Notes under the pieces: generated by a model
Database searches by the model: none
The model's input: only the letters and a program-made list of their open reading frames with translations
What the model was told of the DNA's origin: nothing
Shown here: positions 1 to 7,916 of the stretch, piece after piece
Numbering within the stretch: the stretch's first letter is position 1
Layout of the letters: every line of letters begins with the position of its first letter
Assembly (NCBI RefSeq): GCF_014490665.1
Contig: NZ_CP061038.1
Coordinates: forward strand, 372,001-436,000
DNA: 64,000 nucleotides
Reading direction: 5' to 3'
Source: Sphingomonas alpina
GTDB lineage: Bacteria > Pseudomonadota > Alphaproteobacteria > Sphingomonadales > Sphingomonadaceae
Position numbers and translations under genes: made by a program

Positions 1-1045
1 AGCGGATGCGGCCAAGCGCGACGATCGTCTGTGGATCGGCGCGCAGCCAGCCGATCCGCAGGCCACCCCAGAAGCGCTTGCTGGCCGATCCGATGCTGAT
101 CACCGTGTCGCCATGCGGGTCGTGCGCCGCCACGGGCGGCGGCGCCGGCTGGTCGAGCGTGACCGCCGCCATCGTCTCGTCGATCACCAGCGGGGTATGG
201 GTCGCTCGTGCCGCCCGCACCAGGGCGGCGCGCGTGTCCGGATCCATGACCCGGCCGGTGGGGTTGTGGAAATCGGCGATGATATAGGCGAACCGTGGTC
301 CGGTTTGGCGAAGGGCTGTGAAGATCGCGTCGATGTCCCAGCCGGTCGTGGGAAGTCCGACCGGTACCGCGACACAATTCTGTTTCAGGATTGCGGCGAT
401 CGCGTTGTGATAGGTCGGATGGTCGACGACGATGCGGTCGCCCGGTCCGGCGAGCAAACGCAGCAGCAAAGCAAGGCCATGCTGCGCGCCGCTGGTGACC
501 AGGATCTGGCCGGGCGTCGTCGGGCAGCCGCGCGCGGTATAATCGGCTGCGATCGCCCGCCTCAGGCGCTGGATGCCGAACACTTCATAGCCAAGGCCGG
601 ACAGAAAAGCGGGCATCTGGCTCAACGCCTGTTCATAGGCATACCAGATGGTTTGCGGTGCGGGCAGTGCGGCATTGGTCCAGTCGATCACGTCCGGGCC
701 GTGTTCGTCCGGGCTCGGTTCTTCGAGCAGCGCGTCCGCATCGGGCGTGGCGCCATGCCCGACGCCCGGGAGTCGCGTGACGCTGCCCGATCCTTGCCGG
801 CTCAGCAGATAGCCCTCGTCGCGCAGCAGCTCGAACGCCGCGGCGATGGTGGTGCGACTGACGCCCAGCACCCGCGCCAGGTCGCGCTCGCCGCCGATAC
901 GCACGCCAAGGCCGATACGGCCATCCAGGATCAGCAAGCGCAGCGCGCGGGCAAGCTGGCGATAGGTGGGGCCGCCGCCCGTCTCGCTGCGCCACACCCC
1001 GAGCTGGCGAGCGAGTGAGATTGGGCTGAGCGAGTTGACATCCAT
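1..1045 (-). CDS. MocR/YczR-type PLP-dependent transcriptional regulator (partial)
   Basis: Read on the minus strand from an ATG at 1045; the frame stays open to the window edge, so the C-terminus is missing (348 codons seen). The first ~80 residues are a GntR-type winged helix (TYRQLARALRLLILDGRIG, then GGERDLARVLGVSRTTIAAA). The rest is a fold-type I aminotransferase domain, with the PLP-lysine signature SASKRFWGGLRIGW near the edge. This architecture is typical of MocR regulators, which bind PLP and usually control a neighbouring gene. The divergent neighbour is a YczE-like membrane protein, a pairing known for the YczR subgroup. Function is inferred from architecture and context. Confidence 0.9.
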   Translation of the reverse strand, partial: MDVNSLSPISLARQLGVWRSETGGGPTYRQLARALRLLILDGRIGLGVRIGGERDLARVLGVSRTTIAAAFELLRDEGYLLSRQGSGSVTRLPGVGHGATPDADALLEEPSPDEHGPDVIDWTNAALPAPQTIWYAYEQALSQMPAFLSGLGYEVFGIQRLRRAIAADYTARGCPTTPGQILVTSGAQHGLALLLRLLAGPGDRIVVDHPTYHNAIAAILKQNCVAVPVGLPTTGWDIDAIFTALRQTGPRFAYIIADFHNPTGRVMDPDTRAALVRAARATHTPLVIDETMAAVTLDQPAPPPVAAHDPHGDTVISIGSASKRFWGGLRIGWLRADPQTIVALGRIR

Positions 1046-1049
1046 AAGA

Positions 1050-1101
1050 GCCAATATCTTTTAATTGGCCCTCAAAAACAATGCCTATCCTGGCTATTGG
1101 C
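1050..1101. promoter_or_regulatory. Intergenic ATTGGC repeats, candidate MocR operator
   Basis: The 63-bp divergent intergenic region holds GCCAAT at 1050-1055 facing ATTGGC at 1064-1069, and a second ATTGGC at 1096-1101. The two direct copies start 32 bp apart, about three helical turns. MocR regulators commonly bind paired direct or inverted repeats next to their target gene. That these are operator sites is inference. Confidence 0.4.
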
Positions 1102-1108
1102 ATTGCCC

Positions 1109-1726
1109 ATGATGAAACAACGCCTTTTCCAGCTCCTGTGGGGCCTATCGCTTTACGGTTTCGCCATGGCGCTGATGTTGCGCGCCAATCTCGGACTCGA
1201 TCCCTGGGATGTGCTGCATCAGGGACTGGCGCCGCAGATCGGGCTCAGCTTCGGCATGACCGTCAACGCGGTCGGGCTGCTGGTGCTGCTATTGTGGATT
1301 CCACTTTGGCAGCGTCCCGGGATCGGCACTGTGCTCAACATCCTGATCATCGGCACGGTGGTCGACCTGTCGCTGCTGATTCTGCCGACGCCGGAGGGCT
1401 ATGTTGCGCGCTTCGCCTTCCTGATCGTCGGGATCGTGCTGAACGGCATTGCTGGCGGCGCCTATATTGGTGCGGGACTCGGCGCCGGCCCGCGCGACGG
1501 CCTGATGACCGGTATCGCGGCACGATTTGGCTGGCCGATCAAGATCGTCCGGACTGCGATCGAGCTGACGGTCCTGGCGGTCGGCTGGCTGATGGGCGGC
1601 ACCGTCGGCATCGGCACCGTGCTGTATGCCGTGACGATCGGCTGGGTGGTGCATTACGCGCTCCCGTTCTTCACCCTGACCCGCAAGGAGCCCGCCGCCG
1701 AACTGGCTGTCCCCGCCGAGCAATAG
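1109..1726 (+). CDS. YczE/YitT-like integral membrane protein
   Basis: A 205-residue, very hydrophobic protein with about five membrane segments and the motif ANLGLDPWDVLHQGL near the N-terminus, typical of the YczE family of unknown function. I prefer the ATG at 1109 (a second follows at 1112) to the TTG at 1097. No Shine-Dalgarno is visible, and TATCCT lies at 1085-1090, so a leaderless transcript is possible. It is divergent from the MocR gene, which probably regulates it. The substrate, if it is a transporter, is unknown. Confidence 0.85.
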   Translation: MMKQRLFQLLWGLSLYGFAMALMLRANLGLDPWDVLHQGLAPQIGLSFGMTVNAVGLLVLLLWIPLWQRPGIGTVLNILIIGTVVDLSLLILPTPEGYVARFAFLIVGIVLNGIAGGAYIGAGLGAGPRDGLMTGIAARFGWPIKIVRTAIELTVLAVGWLMGGTVGIGTVLYAVTIGWVVHYALPFFTLTRKEPAAELAVPAEQ

Positions 1727-1856
1727 CGCGCCGGGCCGATGATCCGGCTCGATCGCACAACCTGTTGCCGCAAAGGCGATCGATCGGACGGTATTCCGGC
1801 TTCCAACCGACCGCCATGACCGTCATGCCGCGGGTACAGGGATTTTGGGGGCGAGG

Positions 1857-2753
1857 ATGAAGACGAGCTGGATGGCGGCCTTGCTTGCGGCCGCCCTGTT
1901 GCCCGGCTGTACGGTGCCGGTCGTGGCCGAGACGGCCGAGGGGCAGCCTTACGAATTGAAGGATACCCAGGTCTGGACGGTGCCCGATCCCGCCACTGGC
2001 CGATCCTATCAGCTGTTCGTGAGCCTGCCGGCGAGCTACGCCGCCAACCCGTCGCGGCGCTATCCGGTGATGTATGTCGCCGACGCCGATTACGGCTTTC
2101 CGCTGATCCGGTCGATCAGCCGGCGCGTCAATCTGGAAGGACCCGCGATCGCGGAGTTCATCCTTGTCGGTTTGTCCTACGCCAAGGGCGAGGACGGCAT
2201 GACCAGCCGCCGCCGCGATTATACCCCGACCGCCAATGCCCCTATGGACGTGCCCAAGGACCAGGTTCATGGCCAGGCATGGGCCTATCAATATTATCTC
2301 AAGAAGAGCGTCCTGCCCTTCGTGCAAGCGCGGTACCGGACCGATCCTGCCCGCCGGATTTTCATGGGCCATTCCTATGGCGCGCTGCTCGGAACGCGCA
2401 TCCTGTTCAGCGATCCGGGCATGTTCCACGACTATATCCTGGGCAGCCCGTCCTTTTGGTATGACGATCGATATATGCTGCGCGTAGAGGAGGATTATGC
2501 CCGCACGCACAAGGATCTGCCGGCCAACATCTTCATGTATGTCGGCGCCTTCGAGGCCGTTCGTCCGGGCGACCCGCGATATAACCGCAAGGACGATCTG
2601 GTGGCAGACATGACGACATTCGAGACGCAGCTGAAATCGCGCCACTATCCCGGACTCACCATCGCCTCACGGGTCTTGCCGGAGGAAAATCACCTGACGG
2701 TCTTTCCACCGGGCTTCACCCGCGCGCTCCAGCAAGTCCTGCCCGCGCGTTGA
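1857..2753 (+). CDS. Esterase-D-like alpha/beta hydrolase, lipoprotein
   Basis: A 298-residue protein starting with a lipoprotein signal (MKTSWMAALLAAALLPGC, lipobox LPGC), so it is probably membrane-anchored in the periplasm. The hydrolase domain resembles the esterase D / IroE group: nucleophile elbow GHSYGALLG mid-protein and a likely catalytic His in EENHLTVF near the end. It probably hydrolyses an ester, possibly of a siderophore or similar molecule; the substrate cannot be read from sequence. The ATG at 1857 follows a purine-rich GGGGGCGAGG; an upstream in-frame TTG at 1845 is less likely. Confidence 0.85.
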   Translation: MKTSWMAALLAAALLPGCTVPVVAETAEGQPYELKDTQVWTVPDPATGRSYQLFVSLPASYAANPSRRYPVMYVADADYGFPLIRSISRRVNLEGPAIAEFILVGLSYAKGEDGMTSRRRDYTPTANAPMDVPKDQVHGQAWAYQYYLKKSVLPFVQARYRTDPARRIFMGHSYGALLGTRILFSDPGMFHDYILGSPSFWYDDRYMLRVEEDYARTHKDLPANIFMYVGAFEAVRPGDPRYNRKDDLVADMTTFETQLKSRHYPGLTIASRVLPEENHLTVFPPGFTRALQQVLPAR

Positions 2754-2812
2754 TCGGTAGCCGCGCGTGTCGCCGCCAGAGCGGTTTCGAGTTGAATTGA
2801 CCCGCCCCCTTC

Positions 2813-2900
2813 CGTTCGCCCTGAGCCTGTCGAAGGGCCGTCCTTCTCTTTCCGGTGCGGGGAGCAGAAGGACGGTGCTTCGACAAGCTCAGCACGAACG
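2813..2900. repeat. Imperfect palindromic intergenic repeat (family A)
   Basis: Two 35-nt arms (2813-2847 and 2866-2900) are inverted copies with a few mismatches around an 18-nt spacer. Each contains a form of CTGAGC(C/T)TGTCGAAG and CCGTCCTTCT. A related, rearranged copy lies at 6384-6507. It sits between convergent genes and could act as a bidirectional transcription stop. Such elements are, to my knowledge, widespread in sphingomonad genomes. Confidence 0.8.
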
Positions 2901-2934
2901 AGGAACGGGTGATTCTACCCAAGGCGACGGTGCT

Positions 2935-3303
2935 CTATTGTGCTGATTGGCTCGGCCAGCCGATACGAACCAGCACCCCGTCGGGATCGCTGAGCGCGAA
3001 TTCGTACATGCCCCATGGCTTGTGGCTCGGGCCCTCAGTTTCGATGATCTCGCTGGCAAAGCGGGCCGCGACCGCATCGACATCGGGCGTGTAGAGATAC
3101 AGGCCGAACGGATTGCGCCCCGGCACGACCCAACCCTCCACTGCCCGATTCAGGTGCAGGTTGCCGCCCTTGCCGTCGGCCAGGATGCGGTAATCGTCAT
3201 GCTCATGCGGTTCCGGCGCAGTGAAGCCGAGCCGCGCGTAAAAAGCTTCGGACACGTCGAGGTCATTGCAGGGCACGATCGCGGTGAGACTCGGTGTCGG
3301 CAT
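2935..3303 (-). CDS. VOC-superfamily (glyoxalase/bleomycin-resistance-like) protein
   Basis: A 122-residue single-domain protein with the paired beta-alpha-beta pattern of the vicinal-oxygen-chelate superfamily: TAIVPCNDLDVSEAFYARLG at the N-terminus and YEFALSDPDGVLVRIGWP at the C-terminus. Members include bleomycin-binding proteins and metal-dependent lyases or dioxygenases; the exact role is unknown. The ATG at 3303 has a GGAG six bases upstream, so I prefer it to the ATG at 3315. Confidence 0.8.
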   Translation of the reverse strand: MPTPSLTAIVPCNDLDVSEAFYARLGFTAPEPHEHDDYRILADGKGGNLHLNRAVEGWVVPGRNPFGLYLYTPDVDAVAARFASEIIETEGPSHKPWGMYEFALSDPDGVLVRIGWPSQSAQ

Positions 3304-3391
3304 GGCGGACTCCATTTGGGACTCGCTGATATGCCCAGCGGCCGGGCCTATGGGTCTAGCGTCCCTGACCCCGGTTCGCTATATCGTCCCC

Positions 3392-3469
3392 ATGCCGCAC
3401 GCGATCATCTTTCGCATGACTACCACCACCCCGGTTTTCCGGGGGGATCTCGGCTTGCGCGTCGCCTGA
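3392..3469 (+). CDS. Thr-rich leader peptide upstream of thrS
   Basis: A short ORF encoding MPHAIIFRMTTTTPVFRG followed by DLGLRVA (25 aa), or the last 17 residues if it starts at the ATG at 3416. Four consecutive Thr codons (ACT ACC ACC ACC) match the regulatory amino acid of the downstream thrS gene. A possible -10 (CTATAT, 3379-3384) would place the 5' end near the AUG at 3392, so translation could be leaderless, as in some alphaproteobacterial trp leaders. The stop codon is followed by hairpins before thrS. The ORF and Thr run are visible; attenuation is inferred. Confidence 0.6.
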   Translation: MPHAIIFRMTTTTPVFRGDLGLRVA

Positions 3470-3509
3470 ACTGACGCTCACGCTGAAGGTCTCACCCGGA
3501 ACGGGTGAG
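3429..3509 (+). promoter_or_regulatory. Candidate threonine attenuator hairpins
   Basis: Three stems follow the Thr codons. CCCCGG/CCGGGG (3429-3434/3439-3444) lies directly behind the Thr run. GCGTC/GACGC (3459-3463/3473-3477) spans the leader stop codon. CTCACCCG-GAA-CGGGTGAG (3491-3509) is a perfect 8-bp stem followed by CCGGTGTCTCTCTTCC. A ribosome stalled at the Thr codons would block the first stem and could change which later stem forms. There is no strong U-tract, so the mechanism could be Rho-independent-like or translational. Inference. Confidence 0.45.
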
Positions 3510-3619
3510 CCGGTGTCTCTCTTCCGTTCCTGAAAACCACCTACGACGCTTTTCCCCAGAGGCTTTTCCAAAGCTTCGCGGGTGTGCATAAGCCCGCCAA
3601 ATCGACAGGAACTATTTCG

Positions 3620-5620
3620 ATGAACGACATGCTTTCGATCACGCTGCCCGATGGCTCGGTCCGTGCGGTGCCGCTCGGCACCACGCCGGCGGATATCGCC
3701 GCGGCGATCGGGCCGGGCCTGGCCAAGGCGGCGATCGCAGCGCGCGTCGATGGCGAGCTGCGCGACATCACGCGCCCGTTCGAGGGCGATGCCAATCTGG
3801 CGCTGGTCACGTCGCGTGACGAGGCCGACGCGCTGGAACTCGCGCGCCATGACTATGCGCATGTGCTGGCCGAGGCGGTGCAGTCGCTGTTTCCGGGGAC
3901 GCAGATCACTTTCGGTCCTTCGACGGACGACGGCTTCTATTATGATTTCGCACCGAAGGACCGGCCGTTCACCGATGAGGATTTGCCGGCGATCGAGGCG
4001 GAGATGCGCAAGATCATCGCGCGAGACGAGCCGCTGCTCCGCGAAGTGTGGAGCCGTGCCGACCTGATCGCGCGCTGGCAGAAGCAGGGTGAGAGCTTCA
4101 AGGCCGAATGGGCCGCCGAACTGCCGGAGGGCGAGGAACTGACGGTGTACCGCGCCGGCAAGGGCGAGGACGCCTGGCTCGACATGTGCCGCGGCCCGCA
4201 TCTCGCCTCGACCGGGAAGCTCGACCCGCAGGCGTTCAAGCTGACGCGTGTCTCGGGCGCCTATTGGCGCGGCGACCAGAAGAACGCGATGCTGTCGCGC
4301 ATCTACGGCACTGGCTGGCTCAACAAGAAGCAGCTCGACGCGCATCTCGTGCGCATCGAGGAAGCAGCCAAGCGAGACCATCGCAAGATCGGCCAGGAAA
4401 TGGACTTGTTCCATTTGCAGAGCGAAGCGCAGGGGTCGGTCTTCTGGCATCCCAAGGGCTATCTGCTGTGGCGCCAGCTTGAGGCTTATATGCGCCGCCG
4501 GCTCGACGCGGCTGGCTATCAGGAAGTGAAGACGCCGCAGTTGATGGACGCGCGGCAATGGGAAGCCTCGGGCCATTGGGGCAAGTATCGCGAGAATATG
4601 TTCGTCGTGCCCGACGAAGTCCCCAATACCGAGGACGAGGGCCCGGTGCTGACCGGCGAGGGCGATTTGATGGCGCTCAAGCCGATGAACTGCCCGGCGC
4701 ATGTCCTGATCTTCCGCCAGGGGATCAAGTCGTACCGCGACCTGCCGCTGCGCCTGGCCGAATTCGGTTGCTGCCATCGCAACGAGCCGCACGGCGCGCT
4801 GCACGGTATCATGCGCGTGCGTCAGTTCACCCAGGACGATGCGCATATCTTCTGCCGCGAGGACCAGATCGTCGACGAAGTCCGGCTGTTCTGCGACCTG
4901 CTCGACCTGGTCTACAAGGATCTCGGCTTCGAGAATTATGCGATCAAGCTCGCGTTGCGCCCCGAAAAGCGGTTCGGGACGGAGGAGATGTGGGACAAGG
5001 CCGAGGCCAATTTGCGCGATGCAGTCGCCCAGGCGGGTCGTGCCGGACCGGAATATGGCTGGGAGGAATTGCCGGGCGAGGGGGCGTTCTATTCGCCCAA
5101 GCTCGAATTCCACCTGACCGACGCGATCGGCCGGACCTGGCAGTGCGGCACGATCCAGCTCGATTATGTCCTGCCCGAGCGACTCGATGCATCCTATGTC
5201 GGTGCTGACGGCGAGCGGCATCGCCCGGTGATGCTTCACCGCGCGATTCTCGGCACGTTCGAGCGTTTCCTCGGCATCCTGATCGAGCATCATGCCGGGC
5301 GCTTCCCGATGTGGCTTGCGCCGGTCCAGGCAGTGGTCGCGACGATCGTGTCCGATGCGGATGACTATGCGCAGGAAGTGGTGGCAGCGCTGTCGGCGGC
5401 GGGACTGCGGGTCGAGACCGATCTGCGCAACGAGAAGATCAACTACAAGGTGCGCGAACACAGCCTGGCCAAGGTTCCCAACCTGCTCGTGGTCGGCAAG
5501 CGCGAGGCGGAGGAGGGCACCGTCGCGCTGCGCCGCCTTGGCAGCGATCGGCAGGAAATGCTGAGCCTTGCCGATGCCGTGGCGATGCTTGCCAAAAGCG
5601 CGCTGGCACCCGATCTATAG
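3620..5620 (+). CDS. thrS: Threonyl-tRNA synthetase
   Basis: A 666-residue class II aminoacyl-tRNA synthetase that charges tRNA-Thr in the cytoplasm. The order is TGS domain ([17 protein letters not shown]), the editing domain with its zinc/second-additional-domain motif ([17 protein letters not shown]), the catalytic core with [11 protein letters not shown] and [13 protein letters not shown], and the C-terminal anticodon-binding domain ([17 protein letters not shown]). The ATG at 3620 has AGGA nine bases upstream and puts the TGS domain at the N-terminus; upstream in-frame starts are less likely. infC follows, as in many bacteria. Confidence 0.97.
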   Translation: MNDMLSITLPDGSVRAVPLGTTPADIAAAIGPGLAKAAIAARVDGELRDITRPFEGDANLALVTSRDEADALELARHDYAHVLAEAVQSLFPGTQITFGPSTDDGFYYDFAPKDRPFTDEDLPAIEAEMRKIIARDEPLLREVWSRADLIARWQKQGESFKAEWAAELPEGEELTVYRAGKGEDAWLDMCRGPHLASTGKLDPQAFKLTRVSGAYWRGDQKNAMLSRIYGTGWLNKKQLDAHLVRIEEAAKRDHRKIGQEMDLFHLQSEAQGSVFWHPKGYLLWRQLEAYMRRRLDAAGYQEVKTPQLMDARQWEASGHWGKYRENMFVVPDEVPNTEDEGPVLTGEGDLMALKPMNCPAHVLIFRQGIKSYRDLPLRLAEFGCCHRNEPHGALHGIMRVRQFTQDDAHIFCREDQIVDEVRLFCDLLDLVYKDLGFENYAIKLALRPEKRFGTEEMWDKAEANLRDAVAQAGRAGPEYGWEELPGEGAFYSPKLEFHLTDAIGRTWQCGTIQLDYVLPERLDASYVGADGERHRPVMLHRAILGTFERFLGILIEHHAGRFPMWLAPVQAVVATIVSDADDYAQEVVAALSAAGLRVETDLRNEKINYKVREHSLAKVPNLLVVGKREAEEGTVALRRLGSDRQEMLSLADAVAMLAKSALAPDL

Positions 5621-5636
5621 GCCAGCGTGAACGATC

Positions 5637-5671
5637 CTCAACGCGCGACTTTCGCTCAGTCGCGCGTTGAG
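5637..5671 (+). terminator. Perfect 14-bp hairpin between thrS and infC
   Basis: CTCAACGCGCGACT (5637-5650) pairs perfectly with AGTCGCGCGTTGAG (5658-5671) around a 7-nt loop. There is no U-tract after it. It may be a partial terminator, a processing site, or part of infC translational control, since it ends 35 bases before the infC Shine-Dalgarno. Confidence 0.6.
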
Positions 5672-5718
5672 CTATGGATCGCGCGCGAAATACCAGAATA
5701 ACCACAGGAGCTATACCT

Positions 5719-6255
5719 ATCCGACCCCCAATGACCCGGCAGGCGCCACCGATGAACGGCCCTCGCTTCAACGAATTCATCCAGTCGCCCAAAGTCCGCG
5801 TGATCGATCAGGACGGCGAGAATCTCGGCGTGATGTACACCCGGGAAGCGATGGAGCAGGCGCAGAGCGTCGGGCTCGACCTTGTCGAAGTGTCGCCCAA
5901 TGCGGATCCGCCCGTCGCCAAGTTCCTCGATGTCGGCAAGTTCAAGTACGAGGCGCAGAAAAAGGCCAACCTCGCACGCAAGTCGCAGAAGACGCAGGAG
6001 ATCAAGGAGATCAAGATGCGTCCGAACATCGACGACCATGATTACGACACCAAGATGAAAAAGGTCGTCGAATTCATCAACGAAGGCGACAAGGTGAAGA
6101 TCACCCTGCGCTTCCGCGGTCGCGAGCTGAGCCACGGCCAGCTCGGCATGGCGCTGCTCCAGCGCGTCCAGGCCGATGTGGTCGAGACCGCCAAGGTCGA
6201 GGCCTATCCGCGCATGGAAGGCCGGCAGATGCTGATGGTGCTCGCGCCGAAATGA
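5719..6255 (+). CDS. infC: Translation initiation factor IF-3
   Basis: About 178 residues; IF-3 binds the 30S subunit and controls start-codon selection. The N-terminal domain contains [16 protein letters not shown] and [19 protein letters not shown], then a Lys-rich linker, then the C-terminal domain [19 protein letters not shown] and [15 protein letters not shown] place the start at ATC 5719 because AGGAG (5706-5710) lies 8 bases upstream. IF-3 genes often use rare non-AUG starts for autoregulation (AUU in E. coli). The first in-frame ATG after the Shine-Dalgarno is at 5731; an ATG at 5674 lies upstream of it and is unlikely. The neighbours rpmI and rplT, common elsewhere, are absent. Confidence 0.93.
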   Translation: MRPPMTRQAPPMNGPRFNEFIQSPKVRVIDQDGENLGVMYTREAMEQAQSVGLDLVEVSPNADPPVAKFLDVGKFKYEAQKKANLARKSQKTQEIKEIKMRPNIDDHDYDTKMKKVVEFINEGDKVKITLRFRGRELSHGQLGMALLQRVQADVVETAKVEAYPRMEGRQMLMVLAPK

Positions 6256-6383
6256 TCTGATGCGTTGCCGCTGGGTCGATCATGTCCCGGTGGCAGCGAG
6301 CTATTGGCCGGCACCGCTTCCGACGACAGTATGATGTGCGCTCGTCGCCGTGCGAATGTCCGTTGACGCACCCATGCACCCTC

Positions 6384-6507
6384 CCGTTCGCCCTGAACTT
6401 GTCGAAGCCTGTCCTGAGCGCCTGCCTTGGCAGGCAGTCGAAGGGGCCCGTTCTTCTTCTCGATCGCAGAAAGAAAGAGCGGTGCTTCGACAAGCTCAGC
6501 GCGAACG
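6384..6507. repeat. Rearranged palindromic intergenic repeat (family A)
   Basis: In the 303-bp gap between convergent infC and purC. The left arm CCGTTCGCCCTGAACTTGTC (from 6384) faces GCTTCGACAAGCTCAGCGCG (6484-6503). The left side carries an additional block (about 6408-6444) with its own hairpin GCCTGCC/GGCAGGC and a second TCGAAGG, as if part of an arm had been duplicated. It is related to the element at 2813-2900. The rest of the gap shows nothing recognisable. Confidence 0.7.
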
Positions 6508-6558
6508 GTGAGTGGGTGGTCCTGATAAAACGCTCGGTGCTCTAAAACCCGGCCGATA

Positions 6559-7539
6559 TCAGCCGGATCCAAACAAAGGCCGCAGTCGATCGCGAATACG
6601 ATCCAGCACCGTTGCGCCTTCGAGATCGGGTTCGAACGACTGACCAGTGATGGTTTCGAACGCCTCGGCATAGACGGCGGACGTACCCAGTACGAGATTC
6701 CGGGGAATCTCGGGAATGGCATCCCGGTAGGGATCGCAGCGTTCGGCCACCCACGCCCGGACGAAATCCTTGTCGAAGCTCTCGGGCCGCTCGCCGCCGG
6801 CGAAACGCTGCTCATAGCTCGACTGCTTCCAATAGCGGCTGCTGTCGGGCGTATGGATTTCGTCGGCGAGGACGATATTGCCGTCCGGGTCGATGCCGAA
6901 TTCATATTTGGTATCCGCCAGGATCAGGCCGCGCTCCTGCGCCAGTTTCTGGCCGTGCGCGAACAGCGCGAGTGCGGTGGTGCTGAGTTCCTCCCACTGC
7001 GCCGTGGTGAGGAGCTTGCGCTCGAAAATCTCCGCCGGGCTCAGCGGCTCGTCATGGCCGCCATCGAATTCCTTGCTGGTCGGCGTAATGATCGGATGCG
7101 GCAGCCGCTCATTGTCGCGCAGTCCGTCCGGCAGCGACATGCCGTACATGGCGCGCTGGCCATTCCTGTAAAGGGTCAGGATCGAGGTGCCCGTGGTCCC
7201 CGCCAGATAGCCGCGCACGACGATTTCGACCGGCAGAATGTCGAGCCGGCGGCACAGCAGCACGTTGGGATCCGGATAGTCCAGCACATGGTTACGGCAG
7301 ATATGCGCCGTCTCCTCGAACCAGAACCGCGCGGTCTGAGTCAGTAGCTGGCCCTTGAAGGGGACGGTGCACAGGATCCGATCGAAAGCGCTGAGACGGT
7401 CGCTGGCGATGATCACGCGGCGGCCATCGGCAAGATCGTAATTGTCACGCACCTTGCCACGATAATGCCGCGGCAGCTCCGCGATCGTGGCGTCGTCCAG
7501 CGTCCGGGTCGCATAGGCGGCGAAATCGTGAAACGGCAT
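6559..7539 (-). CDS. purC: SAICAR synthetase (phosphoribosylaminoimidazole-succinocarboxamide synthase)
   Basis: A 326-residue enzyme joining CAIR and aspartate with ATP in de novo purine synthesis. Visible family features include [17 protein letters not shown] (ATP-binding start), [24 protein letters not shown] and [14 protein letters not shown] (metal and substrate loop). It is longer than the ~240-residue E. coli enzyme and resembles the long, Ade1-like form. It stands alone between infC (convergent) and the divergent TonB receptor gene. Confidence 0.95.
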   Translation of the reverse strand: MPFHDFAAYATRTLDDATIAELPRHYRGKVRDNYDLADGRRVIIASDRLSAFDRILCTVPFKGQLLTQTARFWFEETAHICRNHVLDYPDPNVLLCRRLDILPVEIVVRGYLAGTTGTSILTLYRNGQRAMYGMSLPDGLRDNERLPHPIITPTSKEFDGGHDEPLSPAEIFERKLLTTAQWEELSTTALALFAHGQKLAQERGLILADTKYEFGIDPDGNIVLADEIHTPDSSRYWKQSSYEQRFAGGERPESFDKDFVRAWVAERCDPYRDAIPEIPRNLVLGTSAVYAEAFETITGQSFEPDLEGATVLDRIRDRLRPLFGSG

Positions 7540-7916
7540 ACAGGCAAGCTCCGATCGGATGGGCCAGCGGTCTCTAGCCCGACTTTGCCGCCCTGTCAGA
7601 GCTGAATTGCGAGACTATCGTGTTGCGGCAAAGCCGTTGCGGACAATCCGTTCCGGGCCGGCAATCTCCATGACGGCTCAACAAGCTCCATTCGCATCTG
7701 CAAAGATTGCATGCGTAAATCCGTAGCTTGCAGAATGATCCTACCATTGCCGTAGCGTCAAACCCCAATCACGCCTGCATAAACTGCATGTGCGGCTGAC
7801 GATTGTTCCCGATGCGGCCATAAATGGCGGAAATCCGCCCGTTTCGGACTGGACGCGGGTCGGATAGCGCTTAAGAGCGCCCGTCCAACTAGAAAAAATT
7901 TCAGGAGAGTTTCCCG
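7540..7916. other. Intergenic region between purC and the TonB receptor gene
   Basis: This 377-bp divergent gap must hold the promoters for both genes. I see no confident operator, riboswitch or small gene. The part at 7690-7790 is rich in TGCA-type words (TTGCATGCG, CTTGCAG, CTGCAT) but forms no clear palindrome. The receptor's ribosome-binding site AGGAGA lies just before 7917. Confidence 0.5.

Noticed and set aside
3356..5461. A 701-codon open frame antisense to thrS.
   Set aside because: It mirrors the thrS coding frame, has no family features and spans the thrS leader; it is a high-GC shadow frame.
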